NCBI GenBank assembly: GCA_023512105.1
Contig: JAIMAE010000014.1
Span: 1 to 36,252, forward strand
Direction of reading: 5' to 3'
From: Bacillota bacterium
GTDB lineage: Bacteria; Bacillota; Sulfobacillia; Sulfobacillales; Sulfobacillaceae
DNA length: 36,252 nt
Shown: positions 30,781-36,252 of the stretch, piece by piece
Position numbering within the stretch: position 1 is the stretch's first letter
How the letters are laid out: the number at the start of each line of letters is the position of its first letter
Notes under the pieces: model-generated
The model's input: the letters and a program-made list of their open reading frames with translations, nothing else
Database searches by the model: none
Told to the model about the DNA's origin: nothing
Made by a program: the position numbers and the translations under genes

Positions 30781-31209
30781 ATGCAGACCATTCACGACAA
30801 CAAACCGCCGATTTCGTTAGGACAGGCCAGCCTCTTCGTCGACCTGATCTTCTGGCATCCCCAGGAGAAGGACCTACGGCCGTTGGTCAGCCTGTTGGAA
30901 CGGTATCACCTGGGAGAGCGTTCCCAGACGGTCGAGTGGTTGAACAAATTTACGCTGCGTCTGAGCATGTGGAAAGGCCGGTATTGGTATTTCCTCTCCG
31001 ACGCGGAGTGGAAGGAGGCCGCACAAGACCTCATCGCCTTCATTAAAGAGGTCGCGCACATTTATCGCCCCTCCCGGATCGAGTACGACACCCGGGCCTT
31101 TTCCTTAGGCGTCCGAAAGCGGGTGCGGCGCGAGCTTCAGCCGGTGGAGCGCCTGGTAGAGGCGCCCCCCGCCCACGACCGACCGGTGTGGTGGGTGTTG
31201 CGAACCTAA
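30781..31209 (+). CDS. Unknown protein, 142 aa
   Basis: No family recognised. It is soluble, with no cysteine and no signal peptide, rich in Trp, Arg and Leu. The central region (LGERSQTVEWLNKFTLRLSM, WYFLSDAEWKEAAQDLIAFI) looks alpha-helical. The C-terminal third is basic (VRKRVRRELQ). ATG 30781 follows AGGGGAGAAG. It begins 15 nt after cysE and is probably co-transcribed, but no link to cysteine synthesis can be shown. Confidence 0.75.
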   Translation: MQTIHDNKPPISLGQASLFVDLIFWHPQEKDLRPLVSLLERYHLGERSQTVEWLNKFTLRLSMWKGRYWYFLSDAEWKEAAQDLIAFIKEVAHIYRPSRIEYDTRAFSLGVRKRVRRELQPVERLVEAPPAHDRPVWWVLRT

Positions 31210-31286
31210 GCGCGGCGGTCGTACATAGCCCCTCCCCCTACCGTCGCATACTACCGGCGAAGAGAGGGCGGAAGGGAGATAGGGTT

Positions 31287-31445
31287 GTGGACGACGCCTC
31301 TTGTCAATGCGGGGAGCAGGCGATGGCCTTCTGCCCCGACTGCGAGCGCCCGATGTGCGCGGAGCATCGCTGCGCCAGCTGCGGGCGTTGTGAGGACGAC
31401 TGTTTGTGCCGGTTGCGCTGGTGGACCCCGGATTGGTTCATCTAG
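31287..31445 (+). CDS. Small Cys-rich zinc-binding protein, 52 aa
   Basis: A 52-residue product from GTG 31287 with a zinc-ribbon/B-box-like pattern: CQC, CPDC, C-x2-H-x-CASC, C-x3-C-x-C and a Trp-rich tail (RWWTPDWFI). It has ten cysteines and one His, enough for two zinc sites. GAAGGGAG lies about 9 nt upstream. Its last 8 nt overlap the end of the convergent phosphoesterase gene. A longer upstream frame lacks coding features. Function unknown; such mini zinc fingers often bind protein or nucleic acid. Confidence 0.7.
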   Translation: MDDASCQCGEQAMAFCPDCERPMCAEHRCASCGRCEDDCLCRLRWWTPDWFI

Positions 31446-32562
31446 ACGGCGGTCCGGCTGCCGACGACGGCTTTAAGAAGGCTCCCAACGTCGGAACCTG
31501 CGCCGAGGCGGCGTGCCCCAGATAGGGAAGGTGCCACGCCGCCTCGATCGTCTTCAACAGCGCGTAATGGTCGGCCCATACCGGTTTGACCAAGGGATGC
31601 GGGCCCTCTCGGGCCAAGATGAGCAACGGCGCCAAGCCCCCTCCCACTCGACCCAGCCATGGAATCCCCCACACCGCCGGCGCCTCGGGACCGGCGAGAA
31701 AATAACGGCGCACCTTTCCGGGCGTCGGCCATCCCCCGGGATAGTCGGTCTCATCCCAGGTGATAAAGATCACGGCGTTGCCTTGCCAGCCTTTGGAGTG
31801 GAGAATGCGCGGAATCCAGGTGGCAAGAAACCGATCGCCGGCGGCGATGAGCTCGGTGGTGCGAGACGCCGGGCAGCTGGCCCCCGCCGCGTTGGGTTGT
31901 CCGTGCATATCGTGGCAAAGGTTCGGGACCAAGAAGACGAACTGCGGCAGCTGGCCCGAGTCCAATTCCTGGGCAAACGTGGAAAGCGGCACCACGTGGG
32001 CCCGCGCCCTCGGCGATTCGGCCACCGACCTCAACAGCAGGAAGGGGTCGTGCTTTTTGGCGTACAGCGCCTGGATGGGCATGGCGGTCGGACGGGCCGG
32101 GTTGCCGGGAGGATACCAATTTCCCTGGTAGCCGGGAGCAGGCAAGCTTTCCATCACCGCCTGCCAGCTGATGTGATGTTGCTCCAACTGGTCCACCAGC
32201 GACGGTCCGGAAAACCGCTGCGTCGGGTTGTCGCTGTGACTGCCAAAGGTGCGGCCGGTGAGCATCGCCACGTAGTTGGGCAGGCTGGGGTGGGTGACCC
32301 CGTAATAATCCGGGTCATAGCCCCAGGTTTGCGCCAGTTGGTGCAGGTAGGGCGCCGCCGGGTTGTTGAGCACCCGATTCTGGCCCTGGTTCTCCATCAC
32401 GATCAGCACCACGTGAGAAAACGGCGCAGGAATCGGCTGGGGAGCCGGCGAGGACAGCGGCTGGGGCAGAGGGGCCAAATAGGCCAGCCACACCGCCAAG
32501 GCTGCCACCAAAAGGCCAATCGCCGCGGTGCAAAGACGGCGCACCCAGATGCGGCTTTGCAT
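31438..32562 (-). CDS. Membrane-anchored phosphoesterase (PF04185/alkaline-phosphatase-like)
   Basis: 374 aa. An N-terminal transmembrane anchor (about 10-32: CTAAIGLLVAALAVWLAYLAP) is followed by a Pro-rich linker. The phosphoesterase domain starts with SHVVLIVMENQGQNRV, where metal-binding Glu/Asn are expected, and continues with GVTHPSLPNYVAMLTGRT (His/Ser/Asn region), VPNLCHDMHG and FITWDETDYPGG (Asp/Glu metal ligands). Similar to acid phosphatase/phospholipase-C-like enzymes that cleave phosphate esters outside the membrane. ATG 32562 follows GGGAGGGAG. Divergent from the kelch gene through a promoter pair at 32600-32677. The longer frame to 32664 is rejected because it crosses the promoter region and adds hydrophilic sequence. 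Confidence 0.85.
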   Translation of the reverse strand: MQSRIWVRRLCTAAIGLLVAALAVWLAYLAPLPQPLSSPAPQPIPAPFSHVVLIVMENQGQNRVLNNPAAPYLHQLAQTWGYDPDYYGVTHPSLPNYVAMLTGRTFGSHSDNPTQRFSGPSLVDQLEQHHISWQAVMESLPAPGYQGNWYPPGNPARPTAMPIQALYAKKHDPFLLLRSVAESPRARAHVVPLSTFAQELDSGQLPQFVFLVPNLCHDMHGQPNAAGASCPASRTTELIAAGDRFLATWIPRILHSKGWQGNAVIFITWDETDYPGGWPTPGKVRRYFLAGPEAPAVWGIPWLGRVGGGLAPLLILAREGPHPLVKPVWADHYALLKTIEAAWHLPYLGHAASAQVPTLGAFLKPSSAAGPPSR

Positions 32563-32599
32563 TGAGCTCCCTCCCTGCGCATGGACCGCCGGCTTTGGC

Positions 32600-32628
32600 T
32601 TGGCAGGCCGAGCGCGCTTGACTATGCT
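32600..32628 (+). promoter_or_regulatory. Promoter for the kelch-repeat gene
   Basis: TTGGCA (32600-32605) and TATGCT (32623-32628) are exactly 17 nt apart, giving a start near 32635 and a leader of about 78 nt. Confidence 0.55.
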
Positions 32629-32648
32629 AATGCAGTACACTTCCCTTG

Positions 32649-32677
32649 AGCATACCTTGCACATACCCTGGACTCAA
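32649..32677 (-). promoter_or_regulatory. Promoter for the phosphoesterase gene
   Basis: On the minus strand TTGAGT (32677-32672) and TATGCT (32654-32649) are exactly 17 nt apart. The -10 is identical to that of the plus-strand promoter 20 nt away, so the two divergent transcripts would start close together and overlap. Confidence 0.55.
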
Positions 32678-32712
32678 CGTGGGGCGAAGTCGGTTCAGAA
32701 GGGAGAGGGAGC

Positions 32713-33738
32713 GTGGCCAGAAAACCAAGACGGCGAGTGCGCGCACGCGCATGGTGGCTCCTCGCGTTGGTCGCCGCGGCGGCCATGGCCATCATCCGAG
32801 GATTGGCCCCCACCCAAACCTCCCATCCGGCGGCCCGGCTCGCTGCTCCCCGGACGCCTACCGCCAGCCCGGCGCTCTACCGCTGGCGCCGGCTGACTTG
32901 GCAGCTGCCCAAGCCGCTCGAGGGCCTGGCCGCCGCCCCCGCGGCGTCGGGTATCGCGGTGGCCGGAGGGCTCTCTTCCACCGCAACGCTCGACGAGGTC
33001 TGGGTCCTCGGCCCCAACGGCGTTATCCACCAAGCCACTCTTCCTCGTCCCGTGCACGACGCCGCCGCGGTAAGCGTGGGAGACACCTTGTGGGTGTTTG
33101 GCGGGGGCGTGAGCACCTCTGAAAACCTGGTGCAACGGGTTCCCCTGGGGTCCTCCTCGGCTGGCCCGAGCCCCTCCCCATCGCTCTTCAGCATGCCGCA
33201 GGCCTTATCGGACCTCGCCGCCGTGCGGATCGGAAATGACGCCTACCTCATCGGGGGTCACGACCAAGGCGACCCGTTGAACACGGTTTGGCGTTATGAC
33301 CTGTCCTCGCAGGAGGCGCGACCTTTTGCCCACCTGCCCCAGGGGGTGCGCTATGCCGCCGCTGCCGCAGGCGATGGGCGACTTTGGGTGGTAGGAGGGC
33401 AGACGTCCACCGGGCTCTCCCGCGCCGTCTGGACCGTCGACCCGTCCACCGGGACGGTGTCCTCGGGCCCCCCGTTGCCGTCCGGTCTGGAATACGCGAG
33501 CGCAGTGTGGTTCGCCCACGCGCTTTGGGTGGTTGGGGGAAAGACGGCCGCCGGGTGGACCAACCAAACCTGGGTCTATACCCCCGGCACGGCCGGATTC
33601 CAACCGGGTCCGGCCTTGCCCGAGCCCACCGGTTACGGCGCGGCGGTGGCGAACGGAGGACGTCTGTGGTGGATCGGCGGCGTCCGCCAAGACCAACCTA
33701 GCGCCAGCCTCTTTGTCTTGGAGCCCGTAAAAAAATAA
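32713..33738 (+). CDS. Membrane-anchored kelch-repeat protein
   Basis: 341 aa. A basic N-terminus and one membrane segment (about 13-32) form a signal anchor. An Ala/Pro/Thr linker follows. The rest is a beta-propeller of kelch repeats, with GG pairs followed by an aromatic (AGGLSSTATLDEVWVL, FGGGVSTSENLVQRV, IGGHDQGDPLNTVWRY, VGGQTSTGLSRAVWTV, VGGKTAAGWTNQTWVY, IGGVRQDQPSASLFVL): six blades are readable. It probably binds ligand or protein outside the cell. GTG 32713 follows AGAAGGGAGAGGG. The stop codon lies within the T-run of the opposing rnpB terminator. Confidence 0.85.
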   Translation: MARKPRRRVRARAWWLLALVAAAAMAIIRGLAPTQTSHPAARLAAPRTPTASPALYRWRRLTWQLPKPLEGLAAAPAASGIAVAGGLSSTATLDEVWVLGPNGVIHQATLPRPVHDAAAVSVGDTLWVFGGGVSTSENLVQRVPLGSSSAGPSPSPSLFSMPQALSDLAAVRIGNDAYLIGGHDQGDPLNTVWRYDLSSQEARPFAHLPQGVRYAAAAAGDGRLWVVGGQTSTGLSRAVWTVDPSTGTVSSGPPLPSGLEYASAVWFAHALWVVGGKTAAGWTNQTWVYTPGTAGFQPGPALPEPTGYGAAVANGGRLWWIGGVRQDQPSASLFVLEPVKK

Positions 33739-33763
33739 GCCGCCATGCGTACCCGCTGGCGGC
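33729..33763 (-). terminator. Intrinsic terminator of rnpB
   Basis: Read on the minus strand, GCCGCC (33763-33758) pairs with GGCGGC (33744-33739), followed by TTATTTTTTT. It ends the RNase P RNA transcript. Its T-run overlaps the last codons and stop of the convergent kelch gene. Confidence 0.85.
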
Positions 33764-33770
33764 ACTTCCG

Positions 33771-34122
33771 GCGAGTCGACCCGTAAGCCGAGTTCTGTTT
33801 ACGGTGTTCATCTATCTAGGATGTTGGTTGCCCAACACCTCAAGCGACCAACCCGGGGAGTCAGCGAGCAACCTCATTCTCCCCCTATTTGGTCTTGCTG
33901 CGGGTGGGGTTTACCGAGGGAGCCAGTCACCTGGTCCCTAGTGCGCTCTTACCGCACTGTTTCACCCTTACCGCCTGGATGAACCAGACGGCGGTTTGTT
34001 TTCTGTGGCACTTTCCTTAGGGTCGCCCCCACTGGACGTTATCCAGCACCCTGCTCTGCGCAGCTCGGACTTTCCTCGGGCGGCCTTGCGCCGGTCGCCC
34101 GCGAACACCCGGTCGACTCGCA
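33771..34122 (-). ncRNA. rnpB: RNase P RNA
   Basis: The catalytic RNA that matures tRNA 5' ends. Read on the minus strand, universal conserved parts appear in order: GAGGAAAGTCCGAGCT near the 5' side, GTGCCACAGAAAACA, GGTAAGGGTGAAA followed by GGTAAGAGCGCAC, GGTAAACCCCACCCG, the AAATAGGGGGAG stretch, AGATAGATGAACACC and AGAACTCGGCTTACGGG. P1 is closed by CGAGTCGACC (34120-34111) with GGTCGACTCG (33781-33772), giving ends near 34122 and 33771. The CACCCGCAGC and GTAAGAGCGCAC signatures point to an A-type (ancestral) architecture, not the Bacillus B-type. Exact ends are uncertain by a few nt. Confidence 0.95.
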
Positions 34123-34131
34123 CGAACCGGA

Positions 34132-34165
34132 CTTATATTTTCGCTCCGCAGGCCCTGGACGTCAA
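34132..34165 (-). promoter_or_regulatory. Possible rnpB promoter
   Basis: Minus strand TTGACG (34165-34160) and TATAAG (34137-34132) are 22 nt apart, too wide for a classical promoter. AAATAT (34140-34135), overlapping it, gives a 19-nt spacer. The position right before the RNase P RNA fits. Confidence 0.4.
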
Positions 34166-34195
34166 GCCGAGCCGCGGGGTGACTTTTTGGATCCG

Positions 34196-34642
34196 CTAGG
34201 AGCGTCGAACCAGGGATTTGATCGCCTCCACGGCCGCACGGTCGGCGATTTCGTTCAATCGATTGCCGGCGTGTCCTTTCACCTTAACCCATTTGACGTG
34301 CCGCTCCTGCGCCAGCCGCCACAGCTCTTGCCACAAATCCTGGTTTTCCACCGGCTGGCCTTTGCTGTTTCGCCATCCTCGGCGGCGCCAACCGGAAAAC
34401 CAGTCTTGCAGGAAGGCGTTGACGACGTACGCCGAATCGCTGTAGATCGTCACCTCGGCACCGGCCGGGGTGCGCTTGAGCCCTTCGATGACGGCCGTCA
34501 ACTCCATGCGGTTGTTGGTGGTTTCTGGGTCGGCGCCGGCAATCACGGTGCCGTCGGCAAACACCGCCGCCCAACCGCCCGGCTGTCCGCCCGGTTTTTG
34601 ATTGTTCGAGCAGGCGCCGTCGGTGTAAATTTCGTAAGCCAT
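34196..34642 (-). CDS. rnhA: Ribonuclease HI
   Basis: 148-aa enzyme that cuts RNA in RNA-DNA hybrids. Catalytic residues are all visible: Asp in IYTDGACSNN, Glu in NNRMELTAVIEGL, Asp in IYSDSAYVVNAF and Asp in NEIADRAAVEAI, with the His loop in KGHAGNRLN. The basic protrusion (WFSGWRRRGWRNSKG) is present, as in E. coli RNase HI. ATG 34642 follows GGAGGAG and lies 2 nt after the stop of the upstream Nif3-family gene. An in-frame start further upstream is rejected. Last gene of the trmK-nif3-rnhA unit. Confidence 0.96.
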   Translation of the reverse strand: MAYEIYTDGACSNNQKPGGQPGGWAAVFADGTVIAGADPETTNNRMELTAVIEGLKRTPAGAEVTIYSDSAYVVNAFLQDWFSGWRRRGWRNSKGQPVENQDLWQELWRLAQERHVKWVKVKGHAGNRLNEIADRAAVEAIKSLVRRS

Positions 34643-34644
34643 GG

Positions 34645-35412
34645 CTAAAAAGACTCCTCCCACAGGCGCCGCATCCCCTCCAACAGGAAGCTCCCCGGCG
34701 GGTGAACAATCAGCGGAATCGCGTGGATGCCCAAGAGCATCCGCTCCCGTGGCTCCGCCCACTCGCAGTGCACCGCCTGGGGTCGGCGGCGCAACGCCTG
34801 CGCCGCCAGCTGAGCGTCCAGCTGGTCGCACCACCACTCCCCATCGACCTCGCGACCGAGTGCCACTTTCATCTCGTTGGCCAGGGGAATCCAGTCGTAG
34901 GCCACCTCCTCGTAGGGGTGCACGGCGAGCAACCGGCTCTCAACGCGGTCCTTGAGCCACAGGGGAACGATGGTCTCCAGCCTCCATTCCGCAACCCGCT
35001 CCAGCCGTCCGACCTCCCCCAAAAACGGATGCGACCCGGTTAGAGGAAAGAACGTTCCTTCCCCAGGAGCGGCAAACGTGCAGTGGCTATAGTTGCCGAT
35101 GTGTCCCGCGCCGGCCTCACCTAGGGCCTGGCGAACCGTTTCCAGGTGGGAGGCGGGAACGTAAGTCACGAGCTTTAAAAACGGCCGCCACCGGTAATCC
35201 AGCGCCAGTGGATTGCCGCCCACGGCCGCCGCCAACGCCCGCAGGCGACCAAACCGCCCCAATCGCGGGCTTGAGGCCTCCAATCCCCACACCCCTAGCT
35301 GCGGCCCGGGACCTGGCGATATTGCCACCAATTGAGGGTTGTCAACCTCGCTCAAGTGTTCGATCGCCTCGAGGTCCGGCCCTAGGCGTTGGTACAGTTC
35401 CGCTCGCCCCAT
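34645..35412 (-). CDS. Nif3/YqfO-family protein, reduced (PII-like insert domain retained)
   Basis: 255 aa. Residues about 80-180 match the extra middle domain of YqfO-type Nif3 proteins: KLVTYVPASHLETVRQALGE, GAGHIGNYSHCTF, GEVGRLERVAEWRLETIVP and LLAVHPYEEVAYD. The dinuclear-metal motifs expected from full Nif3 (a His-His-Pro block, HTNxD, a Gly-rich GGxG and the final GHxxSE) are absent. The N-terminal ~75 and C-terminal ~70 residues are unfamiliar. So this is a shortened or degenerate family member, about 110 residues below the usual ~370. ATG 35412 overlaps trmK by 31 nt and follows GGAGG. Position next to trmK is conserved in Bacillota. Confidence 0.8.
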   Translation of the reverse strand: MGRAELYQRLGPDLEAIEHLSEVDNPQLVAISPGPGPQLGVWGLEASSPRLGRFGRLRALAAAVGGNPLALDYRWRPFLKLVTYVPASHLETVRQALGEAGAGHIGNYSHCTFAAPGEGTFFPLTGSHPFLGEVGRLERVAEWRLETIVPLWLKDRVESRLLAVHPYEEVAYDWIPLANEMKVALGREVDGEWWCDQLDAQLAAQALRRRPQAVHCEWAEPRERMLLGIHAIPLIVHPPGSFLLEGMRRLWEESF

Positions 35413-36020
35413 GCGCGCATTTCCTCCTCCAACGCGTCGAAAAACCGAAGCTCCTCTGGTCGGGGGCGCCTTGCCTGCTCCCGTTGACGCCACAGTTCGC
35501 GCAACCAGGCTGCGTAGCCGGGCTCGGTGCGAAATTCCACCGGAAGCAGCGGATGCCAACGACTGCGAACGGCATTTCGCTGCACCATCCAGGTGGGATA
35601 AAAGCGGCCCTTCTCCACCACCAGGCCGACGTTTAACAAACGCCACGGCCCGGTTGCCAAGACCGCCCGCAAGCGCCGCCACCCTTGCATCGGCTGGACG
35701 ATCACGGTCAGGTTCGGGGGGGCCGGCTGTAAGATCCGGGCGATGGTGACCCCTCCCATGCCGGCGATCACCGCCAGTGGCGGCAGGGCGGCAAACGCGC
35801 GCAGCCCATCGCCGGCGACCACCTGGATATCGTAACCTGCCACCGACTCGGTGAGATGCTGAACTCCCTGCGGTCGCAGTTCACTGGCCCACACCTTATG
35901 GCCCAACCGGACCAGGTAGCGGCTGAGCCGCCCTGCTCCGGCGCCGACGTCGGCCACTTCGTGAAAAGGCCGGCACCATCGCGCCACCAATGCCAGCCGT
36001 GCTTCCAGCAATCTCGCCAC
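35382..36020 (-). CDS. trmK: tRNA (adenine-22-N1)-methyltransferase TrmK
   Basis: 212 aa, class-I SAM methyltransferase that modifies A22 of some tRNAs. Motifs: VADVGAGAGRLSRYLV (SAM motif I, here AGAG instead of the usual TDHG), VWASELRPQGVQHL (motif II), VVAGDGLRAFA and the family hallmark VIAGMGGVTIARIL. The C-terminal helical region is Arg-rich (LWRQREQARRPRPEELRF). GTG 36020 follows AAAGGCG. First gene of the trmK-nif3-rnhA unit. The change from TDHG to AGAG removes the His seen in B. subtilis TrmK. Confidence 0.87.
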   Translation of the reverse strand: MARLLEARLALVARWCRPFHEVADVGAGAGRLSRYLVRLGHKVWASELRPQGVQHLTESVAGYDIQVVAGDGLRAFAALPPLAVIAGMGGVTIARILQPAPPNLTVIVQPMQGWRRLRAVLATGPWRLLNVGLVVEKGRFYPTWMVQRNAVRSRWHPLLPVEFRTEPGYAAWLRELWRQREQARRPRPEELRFFDALEEEMRAWGERNCTNA

Positions 36021-36054
36021 CGCCTTTGCTTGTTGTGGGCGCGTCTCCCATCTG

Positions 36055-36060
36055 AGTATA
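36055..36060 (-). promoter_or_regulatory. Possible -10 box for trmK
   Basis: TATACT on the minus strand, 35 nt upstream of the trmK GTG. No convincing -35 (GGCGAG at the right distance). Confidence 0.35.
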
Positions 36061-36133
36061 CCGCCGCGGCATCACCGCTCGCCCTCCTTCCGGGCCGATG
36101 CATTGGGCTGCCGCAAAACCCGCCCGGGACGTC

Positions 36134-36162
36134 TTGACAGCCAGCGCTCCCTTTGCTACCAT
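36134..36162 (+). promoter_or_regulatory. Promoter of the tRNA-Asn gene
   Basis: Consensus TTGACA (36134-36139) and TACCAT (36157-36162) separated by 17 nt, with the tRNA starting 15 nt downstream. This is a typical stable-RNA promoter layout. Confidence 0.7.
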
Positions 36163-36177
36163 CGGGGCGAACGACAT

Positions 36178-36252
36178 TCCTCGATAGCTCAATTGGTAGA
36201 GCACCCGGCTGTTAACCGGGTGGTTGCAGGTTCGAGTCCTGCTCGAGGAGCC
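36178..36252 (+). tRNA. tRNA-Asn (GTT), 3' CCA cut by window end
   Basis: Acceptor stem TCCTCGA (36178-36184) pairs with TCGAGGA (36243-36249), with discriminator G36250. The anticodon arm is CCCGG-CTGTTAA-CCGGG with anticodon GTT at 36211-36213. The D-loop AATTGGTA and TTCGAGTC T-loop are normal. The final CC at 36251-36252 suggests an encoded CCA whose last A lies outside the window. Confidence 0.97.

Noticed and set aside
1-36252. CRISPR arrays, insertion sequences with transposase, prophage or integrase genes
   Set aside because: No regularly spaced repeats, transposase motifs or terminal inverted repeats with target duplications were found. The HEARO-like element is the only mobile-type signal.

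Overview
This window is high-G+C bacterial chromosome, probably from a deep-branching, perhaps thermophilic member of the Bacillota (Sulfobacillus/Symbiobacterium/Thermaerobacter-like). That placement is an inference from several features: strong AGGAGG-type ribosome binding sites, many GTG starts, the trmK/Nif3-family pair, a YwfO-type HD hydrolase, GatD, short-form HisG with HisZ, and an A-type-looking RNase P RNA. I see no phage, CRISPR array or transposase gene. Most of the window is chromosomal housekeeping and metabolism.

Layout. 1-4126: the end of an unknown + strand gene, then a minus-strand set coding for an ABC-type substrate-binding lipoprotein, a Rieske oxygenase and a glutamine-synthetase-like ligase. 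This combination suggests uptake and breakdown of an amine or aromatic amine. 4255-7437 (minus): SRAP/HMCES-type DNA-protein crosslink protein, cysteine synthase, TatA, GatD and a lipoprotein cytochrome c. 7585-11632: an unknown protein, a GNAT acetyltransferase, MetX, ProC and Fe/Mn superoxide dismutase. 11967-19130: a nearly complete histidine operon (hisC-Z-G-D-B-H-A-F-IE) with overlapping or abutting genes. 19211-21686: a small unknown gene coupled to an OmpR-type response regulator and its histidine kinase. 21752-26731 (minus): a zinc-type alcohol dehydrogenase, a NodB-like deacetylase coupled to a GT4-type glycosyltransferase, and an HD phosphohydrolase. 26974-31445 (plus): an Nramp-like transporter, an M20 dipeptidase, serine acetyltransferase and two small genes. 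31438-33738: a secreted-type phosphoesterase and a kelch-repeat protein, divergently transcribed. 33729-36020 (minus): RNase P RNA with its terminator, RNase HI, a reduced Nif3-family protein and TrmK. A tRNA-Asn gene starts at 36178 and runs off the end.

Most notable items. (1) Between sodA and hisC, about 11767-11940, lies what looks like an ORF-less HEARO RNA, the omegaRNA of IsrB/IscB-type OMEGA systems. It ends exactly at an ATGA, the target-flank motif known for this family, and sits 26 nt upstream of hisC. (2) hisA has no ATG/GTG/TTG that preserves its catalytic N-terminus, because the hisH stop codon lies directly before an ATC at the expected start. cysK shows the same pattern, with an ATC placed 8 nt after a perfect AGGAGG. 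Together they suggest real AUC initiation. (3) The Rieske/GS-like pair resembles the logic of aniline-type catabolism. (4) The Nif3-family protein next to trmK keeps the PII-like insert but appears to have lost the metal-binding lobes.

Cysteine and methionine functions (cysE, cysK, metX) are scattered in the window rather than clustered. Histidine synthesis is clustered, but no histidinol-phosphate phosphatase is present here.
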